This document shows, one piece after another, positions 44,703 to 54,017 of a DNA stretch of 64,000 bases. Every line of letters starts with the position of its first letter. Position 1 is the first letter of the stretch. Source of the stretch: Desulfovibrio sp. 86 (GTDB lineage: Bacteria > Desulfobacterota > Desulfovibrionia > Desulfovibrionales > Desulfovibrionaceae); assembly GCF_902702915.1 (NCBI RefSeq), contig NZ_LR738849.1, forward strand, positions 434,001 to 498,000, given 5' to 3'. The notes under the pieces are model-generated. The model searched no databases and had not been told where the DNA came from. It was given only the letters and a program-made list of their open reading frames with translations. Both the position numbers and the translations under genes were made by a program.

Positions 44703-45371
44703 CTAAACAGGCCGTCCTTCCTTTTTGGCCGCGCGCTTGTCGCGCAGCCAGTCGTACCATGCCTGAAGCCCCTGTCCCTGACGGCAGGAGACCTCAAAGA
44801 TATCCAGGTCTTTGTTGAGCTTGGTGGCAAAGTTGCGGGCCCGCGTCATATCAAAGTCCACATAGGGCAAAAGATCGACCTTGTTGAGCACAAGAGCGCG
44901 CGCCAGATTGAAAAGAAGGGGATATTTTTCGGGCTTGTCGTCACCTTCGGCCACGCTCAGCAGGGCGACCTTGGCGTCTTCGCCGCAGTCGAATTCCACC
45001 GGGCACACGAGGTTGCCCACGTTTTCGATAAAAAGGATGTCCACGCCTTCAAGGTCAAGGCTGTCCAGAGCGGTCAGAATCATGTTGCTGTCGAGGTGGC
45101 AGCCGCCGTCCGTGTTGATCTGCACGGCCTGAGCGCCAGTGGCGGCCACGCGGCGGGCGTCGTTATCCGTTTGCAGGTCGCCTTCAACCACCGCCATGCG
45201 AAACTCTCCCGCCAGATCGGTCAGCGTGCGTTCGAGCAGCGTCGTCTTGCCCGCCCCTGGCGAGCTGATGAGATTCAGCGTCAGAATCCCACTGTCAGAC
45301 AAACGCTTGCGCACATGGGCCGCCATTTTTTCATTGGCTTCCAGCACATTGCGAACCACGGGAATTTGCAT
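44703..45371 (-). CDS. hypB: Hydrogenase nickel incorporation GTPase HypB
   Basis: A 222-residue GTPase. The P-loop reads SSPGAGKTTLLE (about residues 37-48), followed by VEGDLQTDNDA and the metal-binding motif GGCHLD, then LFIENVGNLVCPVEFD (including the conserved Cys) and NKVDLLPY. The N-terminus lacks the His-rich stretch found in some HypB proteins, so nickel storage is unlikely. It inserts Ni into [NiFe]-hydrogenases with HypA. The TAG stop overlaps a TAGGGCA repeat end. hypA is upstream but separated by two repeat elements. Confidence 0.95.
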   Translation of the reverse strand: MQIPVVRNVLEANEKMAAHVRKRLSDSGILTLNLISSPGAGKTTLLERTLTDLAGEFRMAVVEGDLQTDNDARRVAATGAQAVQINTDGGCHLDSNMILTALDSLDLEGVDILFIENVGNLVCPVEFDCGEDAKVALLSVAEGDDKPEKYPLLFNLARALVLNKVDLLPYVDFDMTRARNFATKLNKDLDIFEVSCRQGQGLQAWYDWLRDKRAAKKEGRPV

Positions 45372-45774
45372 GCCTGTCTCCTAACAGACTCCGTGAGGAG
45401 TCCCTGGTCTGAAGTATGGGGCGATATGGGAACACCATGGCGGTGTTAGGGAAACGCTGATGTATTCCGTTTGGCGGCATTGCTTCACTTTTTTTGAAAC
45501 AGCCGAGAACGGAAGAGTCCACTCCTGCTTCAAAAAAAAGAGCGCGCCTTGCCAAACGAAATACCAGCGCGTTTCCATAAGGCTCTTTAATCAGTGCTTA
45601 CTAAAAGCAGATTAACATTGAAATGCTTCACATTTCAATGTTTTCATTCAGCCAAAAAATGCGATTTCCGGCTGAACCCACTGGCATACAGTAGCATACA
45701 CTAGCATGCAGTTACGGCGCACCGCATTCTCGTGCGTCGATCGTGCATGTACCTTTTTTCAAGGGTAAAACGCT
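45372..45774. other. Repeat-filled gap between hypB and hypA
   Basis: The 403-bp gap consists almost entirely of a family C element (45446-45602) followed by a family B element (45604-45778). Nothing coding was seen. Confidence 0.6.
45446..45602. repeat. Family C MITE-like element, copy 1
   Basis: Starts TTAGGGAAACGCTGATGTAT and ends near CTCTTTAATCAGTGCTTA. Outer arms (GGAAACGCTGATGTATTCCG / CGAAATACCAGCGCGTTTCC) and inner arms (TTTTTTTGAAACAG / CTGCTTCAAAAAAAA) pair with each other, so the whole unit can fold into one long hairpin. It is about 85-90% identical by eye to the copy at 48502-48655. Confidence 0.75.
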
Positions 45775-45778
45775 CTAG
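45604..45778. repeat. Family B element next to hypA
   Basis: The left end AAGCAGATTAACATTGAAATG and the following hairpins match the element at 11934-12084; the middle has three ATA/AGCATACA-type short direct repeats. The right end CGCTCTAG overlaps the hypA stop codon. Confidence 0.65.
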
Positions 45779-46128
45779 CTGGCCTCAAGGCGGTTCAGGT
45801 ACAGTTCCCTGCCCTGCTTGACTACATGGCCGAACTGCTCGCCGCACCCCGGACAGGGCTGTATAAGGGCTTCCTGCCCCTCGCCGCCAAAATCCGCACC
45901 ACAGAAGGGGCAGTGCAGTTGCAGGGGAAGTTCTTCAAGTTCAAGGCGCGCGCCCTCATGGGGCGTGCCCTGAATCATGGTCTCAAAACAGAACTGAAGC
46001 GACTCGGGCACAATACCGGCGAGAGCGCCGTACTTGACGTTCACGGCCTCGATACGAGTGCAGCCCTGCCGGGAGATTTCCTCTTCCGACATCTTCAGCA
46101 GACTTTGTGCAATTGCCATTTCGTGCAT
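45775..46128 (-). CDS. hypA: Hydrogenase maturation protein HypA
   Basis: A 117-residue protein. The start at 46128 (MHEMAIAQSLL) gives the Ni-binding N-terminal MHE; the frame is open further upstream but without homology. The structural zinc site is CPFCG...CPGCG (about residues 72-96). It delivers nickel to hydrogenase together with HypB. Its stop codon TAG is shared with the end of a repeat element. The nickel importer at 14.9-18.9 kb would supply the metal. Confidence 0.94.
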   Translation of the reverse strand: MHEMAIAQSLLKMSEEEISRQGCTRIEAVNVKYGALAGIVPESLQFCFETMIQGTPHEGARLELEELPLQLHCPFCGADFGGEGQEALIQPCPGCGEQFGHVVKQGRELYLNRLEAS

Positions 46129-46197
46129 ACGACCACAATAGCGCAAACCCCTGGCAAGGTAAAGGCTGGAAGGCATTCTTGCCATTCGGCGTAAATA

Positions 46198-47568
46198 ATG
46201 TACATTTCTGCCATGCGTCGCTCAAAATTTTCAGGCGTGTACTCTTTTTCCACCGACTGGACGGGAAATAACCGCAAGAACCATTACTTCGTCTGGGAAC
46301 TGCCTGACGGAGCCTTTGCGGTACAGGAACTCAACAAAGCGTTCCAGCCGTTAGCCGAGCCAGAAAGAATCAGCGCCAGTTCATTTGCCAAAAACTTCAG
46401 GGCAGAACCAGAAATTCTGGCAATGCCCGTCATGACCCCGGATCTTTCGCATCTTGAAGCCAAGGAAAAATCCGCTGACGGTTCCGATACCGCACAGCAG
46501 ACCGGGCAGGCGGATGCGGCAGCCACGGGGCCGTCTGGCAAAACCAGCCCCCCGCCCAAAACTCCGGCTGCGACGCGTGCACGCCCAGACGCCATCACGC
46601 CTGACGGCGCTTCCGGCGGCACAGCCACCGACACGTCTGGCGGCACACCCGCCAAAGCATCGGCCGGAACATCGGCCGGAACATCGGCCGGAACATCGAG
46701 TGACGCGACGGGCAAAGCACCGGGCGCCCAGAAAAGCCGCGCGCCGGATGAAAGCAAACTCATCCCGCAGGCTAGGCCGCAATCCCTTGATTCGCAAATT
46801 TTTGCCAATGAGTCCGCCAGCCTTGCCGCCAGCGTACGCCAAAGCGCCACACCATTGACGTCTCCCTCAGGCGCAACGCCAGGCGCGCAGCGGACGCAGC
46901 AAGCGCGCACGCCTTCTCCCGAGCCGCTGCGCCCCGAGGTCACCGATGCGCCCGGGAGCCTGAAACGAGCAGGCACTCCGGCGAAAAAAGAAATCGCCAC
47001 TCCGGCGCGGACCCCCCAGTTGCGCCTGCAGCCGGTGGAAAAAGATCTTTCGACAGATGCAACGGACACGCCTGCGCAGCATCTCCAGCCGGGCGTAAGC
47101 CCGATAGCCGCGAGCCGCCCGATGGATCTTGCGGCCATGCGCAAGGCCAAGATGACGGAGACGCGTCTGCGCGAAACCTTTCGTCAGACCTTGCTGCGCC
47201 TCAAGCGCCCGCGCGAACGCAAGGCCGCGCTGACCGCCCTTGAACAGCTTGCGCAAACGACTGAAAATATCTGCACCGCGCACAAGCATATGTTCAGAGA
47301 TTTCGGCGTCAGTCTGCGTCAGAATTCGCAACTCGCGCTGGCCCTTTTGTTCAGCCGCAGAGTGGTGGAACTGGCCCCGAATGATGACCATGCCCACTTC
47401 AACCTGGCCCGTATTCTCTGTTTGATGGGCCAATTTGATGAAGCCGCAGCCCATGTGCGCACAGCCATGAACATGGGTGGCGAAGAACCGTTGTACTTTC
47501 GTATGCTGGTGCATATTCGCAAAGAAATGCTGCAAAAACGGGAACAATCCGCCTCCCGTGACCGCTGA
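46198..47568 (+). CDS. TPR-containing protein with disordered middle
   Basis: A 456-residue cytosolic-looking protein. The N-terminal ~75 residues form a small domain (RRSKFSGVYSFSTDWTGNN, FVWELPDGAFAVQELNKAFQ) that I do not recognise. Residues ~85-310 are low-complexity (Ala/Thr/Pro/Gly), with a 12-bp tandem repeat coding for AGTS units near 46658-46700. The C-terminal ~120 residues contain TPR-like helices (LALALLFSRRVVELAPNDDHAHFNLARILCLMGQFDEAAAHVRTA). TPR repeats mediate protein contacts. The start could be 46198 or 46213. Confidence 0.6.
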   Translation: MYISAMRRSKFSGVYSFSTDWTGNNRKNHYFVWELPDGAFAVQELNKAFQPLAEPERISASSFAKNFRAEPEILAMPVMTPDLSHLEAKEKSADGSDTAQQTGQADAAATGPSGKTSPPPKTPAATRARPDAITPDGASGGTATDTSGGTPAKASAGTSAGTSAGTSSDATGKAPGAQKSRAPDESKLIPQARPQSLDSQIFANESASLAASVRQSATPLTSPSGATPGAQRTQQARTPSPEPLRPEVTDAPGSLKRAGTPAKKEIATPARTPQLRLQPVEKDLSTDATDTPAQHLQPGVSPIAASRPMDLAAMRKAKMTETRLRETFRQTLLRLKRPRERKAALTALEQLAQTTENICTAHKHMFRDFGVSLRQNSQLALALLFSRRVVELAPNDDHAHFNLARILCLMGQFDEAAAHVRTAMNMGGEEPLYFRMLVHIRKEMLQKREQSASRDR

Positions 47569-47609
47569 TCATATTCAGGACAAACTCGTTTCGGCAGGAG
47601 CCTTTTGGC

Positions 47610-48473
47610 ATGAATAAAGTGATTTTAAGTCTTCTCCTGGCAGTCTGCGTGTTGGGCATGGCCCTCATTATGCTCAATGAAAAGATGCGCAAGCCGGAGC
47701 AGATCCCCGTTGCTCAGGCGAGCATGAATCAGCAGGCCGCCGCTCCCGGCGTGGACAGCCAGACAGGGCCGGAGGCGGCATTGCCGACGCTCGGCGATGT
47801 CGCGCAGACTCCCAAAACCAGTGGGGGCGCGCAGCCCTATCTTCCCCCCCTGCCCGTGGAGTCCGGGCATACCCCGGCCGACACCGCTCCCCACCTGGGC
47901 GATAAAACCCCGTACAAGGCTGAAGCCGTTCCCGTGCACCCGCCGATGCCTGAGCCAGTGAAGCACAAGCCCGACCTTTCCGGCGCGCCTGAAAAATCCT
48001 CCGACGCCACCAAGCCCGAAGCGGCCAGCACCGCCGTTTCTGCCGCTCCTGCCGCGTCCGGCGCGCCCGCCGCTCCGGAAAAAGCCAGAACGCCGGAAAA
48101 AACCGCCCCTGCGGAAAAGCCCGCTCCCAGCAATACGGAAAAGGCCGCCAAGGCCGCGCCGCAAAAACTGGAAATCACGCGCTTTGTGGTTTTTGCCCGC
48201 GACAAGGGAGCAACCGTTCGCCTCGTGGGTACGGCTCCCCTCAACTACAAGAACATGACCCTCAACAATCCTGAAAGACTTGTGGTCGATCTGGACGGCA
48301 AGTGGCAGATCAAAGCGCCGGGCGTGCCCAAAAACCCCGTGGTTACCAATGTGCGACTGGGTAAAATGGACGGCCAGACCAGAGTTGTCATTGACCTTTC
48401 CGGCAAGCCGGCCAATGTCCGCTTTGTCCTGTCCAAGGACAAGCTCTCGCTGGACATCCGGGTGGATCAGTAG
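47610..48473 (+). CDS. AMIN-domain envelope protein
   Basis: A 287-residue protein with an N-terminal membrane anchor (MNKVILSLLLAVCVLGMALIM), a long Ala/Pro/Lys-rich linker (about 30-185) and a C-terminal AMIN-like domain (about 190-285: KLEITRFVVFARDKGATVRL, NPERLVVDLDGKW, RVVIDLSGKPANVRFVLSKD). AMIN domains target proteins to peptidoglycan or pili secretion sites. It starts 41 bp after the TPR gene and may form a unit with it. No catalytic amidase domain follows. Confidence 0.75.
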   Translation: MNKVILSLLLAVCVLGMALIMLNEKMRKPEQIPVAQASMNQQAAAPGVDSQTGPEAALPTLGDVAQTPKTSGGAQPYLPPLPVESGHTPADTAPHLGDKTPYKAEAVPVHPPMPEPVKHKPDLSGAPEKSSDATKPEAASTAVSAAPAASGAPAAPEKARTPEKTAPAEKPAPSNTEKAAKAAPQKLEITRFVVFARDKGATVRLVGTAPLNYKNMTLNNPERLVVDLDGKWQIKAPGVPKNPVVTNVRLGKMDGQTRVVIDLSGKPANVRFVLSKDKLSLDIRVDQ

Positions 48474-48501
48474 CCCGCGTGGCCCTGCTGCCGCCGGGCA
48501 T

Positions 48502-48655
48502 TTAGGGAAACGCTGATTTATTCCGTTTGACGGCGTTGCTTCACTTTTTTTGAAACAGTCGAGGACAGAAGAGTCCACTCCTGCTTCAAAAAAAGATCGC
48601 GCCTTGCCAAACGAAATGACTACGCGTTTCCAGGAGGCTCTTTAATTAGTGCTTC
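48502..48655. repeat. Family C MITE-like element, copy 2
   Basis: Begins TTAGGGAAACGCTGATTTAT and ends near CTCTTTAATTAGTGCTTC. It has the same paired outer arms (GGAAACGC...CGTTTG / CAAACG...GCGTTTCC) and inner arms (TTTTTTTGAAACAG / CTGCTTCAAAAAAA) as the copy at 45446-45602. Confidence 0.75.
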
Positions 48656-48673
48656 CTTAGAATTTTCTGCCGA

Positions 48674-48706
48674 CAAGGCCCCGACGTATGTCGGGGCCTT
48701 GGTGTT
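48674..48706 (+). terminator. Terminator after the AMIN gene
   Basis: Perfect 12-bp stem CAAGGCCCCGAC / GTCGGGGCCTTG with a GTAT loop. Confidence 0.7.
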
Positions 48707-48908
48707 TCAACAGCCTTTCCACGCGGAACGCTTTTGCCTGCCTTCACCGCCGCAAGCCTCCCCCCGCCCGTAAAAAAAGGATGTGTGCAACGCCACGGCC
48801 GCATTTACACTTTGGGCGACCCTGCAAGAGTTCCGGGAAGGCACTGCCTGCCGCCCTCTTGAATTTTATGTCCGATTTGGGCAGGGTGGCGAAAAATTTG
48901 GGGCTTTA

Positions 48909-49850
48909 ATGAATTTTCGTGATCTCGTCATGGTTTTTTCTTCGCTGGCCTCCATGGCGGCTGGCGTTTTTTTACCCCAGTTGGCGGCTCCTCTGGTGGC
49001 CATGCCACGTCTTATCCTCATATTTATGTTGTTCATGAGTTTTCTGGCCGTGGGCGTAGAAGAACTGCGGCAGGAAACCCGCACCATGGCTGTGCCGCTG
49101 TGTCTGCTGACCTTTTATCGACTCGTCTTGCTGCCGATACTCTGCCTGGCTGTCTTTCGCCTGATCATGCCGCAATTCGCCCTTGGGGCATTCTTGCTGG
49201 CCGCGTCGCCGGTGGGCGTCATGGCTGCGGTTTTTTCGCTCATGCTCAGAGCCAATACCGCCCTCATTCTTGTGGCCAATATCGCCACCTCACTGCTGCT
49301 GCCCCTGAGTCTGCCTGCCATGCTTTCGCTCACGGACAGCGCTTTGCGCCTGCTCGGCCTCACGCCGCTGAGCCTGCCCCCTCATCTGGAACTCGGGCAT
49401 ATGGGGCTTTCGCTCGCCGTGACCATTCTGCTGCCCTTCGCCGCTGCCCATCTGACCCGTACCTACTGGAACAAACTGCGCCGCACCTTGCTGCGACAGC
49501 AATTTCCCTTATTGACAGTCGCCATAGCTGTTTCCAACATTTCAATTTTCAGCAATTATGGCGATGTGTTGTTGAAATCCCCTTCATTCATTTTTCAGGC
49601 GCTGGGCGCGTCCTGCCTGCTCTGCGTTCTCATGACGCTGGCAGCGCTGCCCATCACCCGCCACATGACGCGACAGACACGACTGGCGTTTCTCATTTCA
49701 TTCGGCGTCATCAACAACGTCCTGCTGATGATCGTCTGTATGGAATTCTTCAGCGCCACAGAAGCGCTTATGGCTGCCGCGTATCTCGTCCCGCTGTATA
49801 TTTTGCTGTTCTACTATCGCCTGTACAGCCGAGAACCGGCACAGACGTAG
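48909..49850 (+). CDS. BASS-family (bile acid:sodium symporter-like) transporter
   Basis: A 313-residue membrane protein from the ATG at 48909, with about nine to ten helices. Features of the bile acid:Na+ symporter (BASS/SBF) family are the segments FLAVGVEEL (near the first helices), FLLAASPVGVMAAVFSLMLRANTALIL and the crossover-helix region TVAIAVSNISIFSNYGD. Substrates range from bile acids to pantoate and organic anions. It ends 18 bp before the CRISPR array but faces it and is not part of it. No good ribosome binding site is visible. Confidence 0.75.
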   Translation: MNFRDLVMVFSSLASMAAGVFLPQLAAPLVAMPRLILIFMLFMSFLAVGVEELRQETRTMAVPLCLLTFYRLVLLPILCLAVFRLIMPQFALGAFLLAASPVGVMAAVFSLMLRANTALILVANIATSLLLPLSLPAMLSLTDSALRLLGLTPLSLPPHLELGHMGLSLAVTILLPFAAAHLTRTYWNKLRRTLLRQQFPLLTVAIAVSNISIFSNYGDVLLKSPSFIFQALGASCLLCVLMTLAALPITRHMTRQTRLAFLISFGVINNVLLMIVCMEFFSATEALMAAAYLVPLYILLFYYRLYSREPAQT

Positions 49851-49868
49851 CACGGGACGGAGATACAC

Positions 49869-52800
49869 GACTTGGGCCGCCTGCGCGGCGGTTAACCCGC
49901 CTTGACAATCGCAAAATCATTGACGGGACTTCTAAGCCGCCTACGCGGCGGTTAACAAGCAAGCCGACAAGGTTATCGACATTCTCAACTTCTAAGCCGC
50001 CTACGCGGCGGTTAACCATCTGCAGAGAGGGTATACGGGGATGGGGAACTTCTAAGCCGCCTACGCGGCGGTTAACCAAAGTCAAACCTGGGTATGAGCT
50101 GCGTGAAGCTTCTAAGCCGCCTACGCGGCGGTTAACCAAATCCCGCGTGCAGACGCCCAAAAACTCAACTTCTAAGCCGCCTACGCGGCGGTTAACGCTC
50201 CCGGCGTGGGAGGCGCGCAGGGCGACCACTTCTAAGCCGCCTACGCGGCGGTTAACGCTCCCGGCGTGGGAGGCGCGCAGGGCGACCACTTCTAAGCCGC
50301 CTACGCGGCGGTTAACGCTCCCGGCGTGGGAGGCGCGCAGGGCGACCACTTCTAAGCCGCCTACGCGGCGGTTAACGCTTGCCCATGCGCGTTGGCAAAT
50401 ACCCGCCCCTTCTAAGCCGCCTACGCGGCGGTTAACGAGACCGTGCGCCCGGCGGCAATGGAAGTTGTCTTCTAAGCCGCCTACGCGGCGGTTAACGCTG
50501 GACGGCTCTTTATCGAGTTCCGGCGCAATTTCTAAGCCGCCTACGCGGCGGTTAACTTCATGCAGTATTCCACTTGCATTTTTTAGGACTTCTAAGCCGC
50601 CTACGCGGCGGTTAACCCGAACAGAATGGACATTTGATCAACCATGATCTTCTAAGCCGCCTACGCGGCGGTTAACGTAATTTGTGTCAGATTTGACACA
50701 AATATTCACTTCTAAGCCGCCTACGCGGCGGTTAACTATAAATCCACCCCCCAGGTCGCCCACATCGACTTCTAAGCCGCCTACGCGGCGGTTAACCCTA
50801 CAAAATCCACGAAACGGCGCAGGATGGCCTTCTAAGCCGCCTACGCGGCGGTTAACTCTCTTACATTCGCCACGCTCGACACGTTCAACTTCTAAGCCGC
50901 CTACGCAGCGGTTAACGACGGCTGAGGGCTTCCAGGGCGCGTCCAGATCTTCTAAGCCGCCTACGCGGCGGTTAACCAGTATGTTGTTGCCCATGACGCG
51001 GCACAGGGTCTTCTAAGCCGCCTACGCGGCGGTTAACGGTAAAAACCTGTGGCGTGGTGAAGCCCACGACTTCTAAGCCGCCTACGAGGCGGTTAACAAA
51101 GAGCCGTGGCCACTTCATATGCCGACGGTCTTCTAAGCCGCCTACGCGGCGGTTAACAAATCTTGCAAAGGGCATGGTGTTCTCCATGTCTTCTAAGCCG
51201 CCTACGCGGCGGTTAACCGATAAGCCAGCGCAGAAACAGCATCCCGTCACTTCTAAGCCGCCTACGCGGCGGTTAACCGGGGTGGCCCATGCGCCCCGGC
51301 CTTTCGTTGCTTCTAAGCCGCCTACGCGGCGGTTAACCTATCGGGGCCATCAATATCTATCCGTCCAGCCTTCTAAGCCGCCTACGCGGCGGTTAACAGA
51401 GTGGAGAGGTCTGCATCTATACCGATGAACTTCTAAGCCGCCTACGCGGCGGTTAACAGCTGAGTATGAACCGCGCGATACTCGTATTTCTTCTAAGCCG
51501 CCTACGCGGCGGTTAACACCGCGCTTTCCCAATCCAGCGCTTCCCGTTTCTTCTAAGCCGCCTACGCGGCGGTTAACGAAGATAAACTGACGATCACCGA
51601 GCACCCCGTCTTCTAAGCCGCCTACGCGGCGGTTAACACCTTGCCGACCTCGCACCGCTTACGGCTATGCTTCTAAGCCGCCTACGCGGCGGTTAACTTT
51701 GGTGAGGGGTACAGGCATCACACAATACTCTTCTAAGCCGCCTACGCGGCGGTTAACCATTGTTGTCTTTGTCATGGTCTGCGGTGTATCTTCTAAGCCG
51801 CCTACGCGGCGGTTAACACCACTGGGCACTCTATCTGCTCGTTACCACACTTCTAAGCCGCCTACGCGGCGGTTAACCTTTCCGACAAAGTCAAAAAGCT
51901 GGTTGACGCCTTCTAAGCCGCCTACGCGGCGGTTAACGACGGCGATGTGATTGAAGGCACGGCACCCGTCTTCTAAGCCGCCTACGCGGCGGTTAACAAC
52001 ATGGGCGACAAGACCCGCGTGTTTGATCTCTTCTAAGCCGCCTACGCGGCGGTTAACGTAAAACAAATCTGCGCCGCATTCGTTTTTGACTTCTAAGCCG
52101 CCTACGCGGCGGTTAACATAAAAACACGGTGGTACGCTGGCTCAAATTTCTTCTAAGCCGCCTACGCGGCGGTTAACGCCTGCGCTCCGAGGGTGTTGAC
52201 CTCACACCTCTTCTAAGCCGCCTACGCGGCGGTTAACCAGTCAACTTCTTCGCCCTTGAGCTTTGTTTTCTTCTAAGCCGCCTACGCGGCGGTTAACGCC
52301 GGGGTATGCCGTTTTCAGGACTTGGCTATCTTCTAAGCCGCCTACGCGGCGGTTAACACTGGTTAGCACGTCCTGAGAACGCTTTGAAACTTCTAAGCCG
52401 CCTACGCGGCGGTTAACCCAAATTCTTTCGCGCCGTTGCCCCGGTCTCACTTCTAAGCCGCCTACGCGGCGGTTAACCCCATGTTGCGAAAATGCGCGGT
52501 GACAATATCCTTCTAAGCCGCCTACGCGGCGGTTAACCAGGTCAACGAGCAGACGGGCAAGCGCAAGCTCTTCTAAGCCGCCTACGCGGCGGTTAACCGC
52601 GCGGCTGCACTGCCGCTGTATGCCCTGACCTTCTAAGCCGCCTACGCGGCGGTTAACCGTGGAATATCTAACTATGACCATAATATCTTCTTCTAAGCCG
52701 CCTACGCGGCGGTTAACTAGTCCACGTGGAAGTCATTACGCCCAAGTTACTTCTAAGCCGCCTACGCGGCGGTTAACTATGTCATAATGACCCGCAAGGC

Positions 52801-53917
52801 CAAAACTTTCTTCTAAGCCGCCTACGCGGCGGTTAACGCGCGTGGAAAACTAGTTCGCCTACCCTGTGACTTCTAAGCCGCCTACGCGGCGGTTAACGCC
52901 TTTACTTCCGCAAGCTGGCGAAGCTGGTACTTCTAAGCCGCCTACGCGGCGGTTAACAAAGGGGTAAAGGCTGGCCGGGTGAAATAGTTCTTCTAAGCCG
53001 CCTACGCGGCGGTTAACGTTGATGCAGGAAAGCCAGTCAAAAAATGTGGCTTCTAAGCCGCCTACGCGGCGGTTAACACCAGCACCACGCCCACACGGCC
53101 TCGCGTCCACTTCTAAGCCGCCTACGCGGCGGTTAACCCTCGGAGCGCAGGCCAATCGGTGCGCCTACGCTTCTAAGCCGCCTACGCGGCGGTTAACTAG
53201 TTGAAATCACCCCCGTTTCTCATTGATGCCTTCTAAGCCGCCTACGCGGCGGTTAACTATGTGATGCCTGTTCATGTTGTGTATCTCCCCTTCTAAGCCG
53301 CCTACGCGGCGGTTAACTCTACGCCTCCGCCGTGAATCGGTTCCAGTTACTTCTAAGCCGCCTACGCGGCGGTTAACGACCTGCAATTTGTGGATGATAT
53401 TCACCCCTTCTTCTAAGCCGCCTACGCGGCGGTTAACTACCTGCCACAGCAGCGGCGAACCAGCCCACACTTCTAAGCCGCCTACGCGGCGGTTAACATG
53501 TAAAAAGGTATGAAGAACGTCTTTTTTGTCTTCTAAGCCGCCTACGCGGCGGTTAACTTTCCCGGCGTCACGTATTGCCAGTCAAGTACCTTCTAAGCCG
53601 CCTACGCGGCGGTTAACTATATTGAGGCTGACAGCCGAGATATGCGCAACTTCTAAGCCGCCTACGCGGCGGTTAACCTGCACAGCCATTTCAAGCGATT
53701 GCTGATCTTCTTCTAAGCCGCCTACGCGGCGGTTAACTTTGGCAAGCAGGAAGAAATCGCCTTCATGTTCTTCTAAGCCGCCTACGCGGCGGTTAACTTG
53801 AAGGCAGCCATAGCCAAAGCGGAGGGTACCTTCTAAGCCGCCTACGCGGCGGTTAACCACTCGGTAAAGGCTCTGTCCAAAAGCGGCATCTTCTAAGCCG
53901 CCTACGCGGCGGTTAAC
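49869..53917 (-). CRISPR. Type I-F CRISPR array, 68 repeats and 67 spacers
   Basis: The repeat is 28 bp; in transcribed orientation (minus strand) it begins GTTAACCGCC, has the stem CCGCC-GCGTA-GGCGG and ends CTTAGAAG, which fits the I-F class with an 8-nt 5' handle CUUAGAAG. The period is 60 bp throughout. All spacers are 32 nt except one of 33 (50977-51009); 68 x 28 plus 67 spacers gives the observed 4,049 bp exactly. The outer (left) repeat, 49869-49896, is degenerate (GGCCGCCTGCG...), marking the trailer end. Single-base variants occur at 50529, 50907 and 51087. The leader lies at 53918-54017. Spacers 50197-50228, 50257-50288 and 50317-50348 are identical. Confidence 0.98.
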
Positions 53918-54017
53918 TAGACATTCCCCACAAAAAACACAACACATATAGCATGTTATATGTTTTTTGCAGCATTACGCTTCATTTTTTCAAACCACAT
54001 TTACTACACTTAAACTA
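53918..54017 (-). promoter_or_regulatory. CRISPR leader
   Basis: A 100-bp AT-rich segment between the first repeat and the cas1 stop codon, so new spacers should enter here. It includes the near-perfect palindrome ACATATAGCATGTTATATGT (53944-53963) and A/T runs. It should contain the array promoter and perhaps an IHF site, but I could not assign either with confidence. Confidence 0.7.

Larger units (their letters stand above)
48474..48908. other. Intergenic region with family C element and terminator
   Basis: Contains the second family C copy (48502-48655) and a terminator (48674-48706). The 200 bp after the terminator should hold the promoter of the BASS-family transporter. No gene was recognised. 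Confidence 0.5.

Noticed and set aside
49900..53950. Many open frames on both strands with repeated SKPPTRRLT or VNRRVGGLE units, 60-500 residues
   Set aside because: They are translations of the CRISPR repeats; the 60-bp period is divisible by three, so frames stay open. The one on the plus strand starting at 49100 only joins an antisense frame of the BASS gene with the array.
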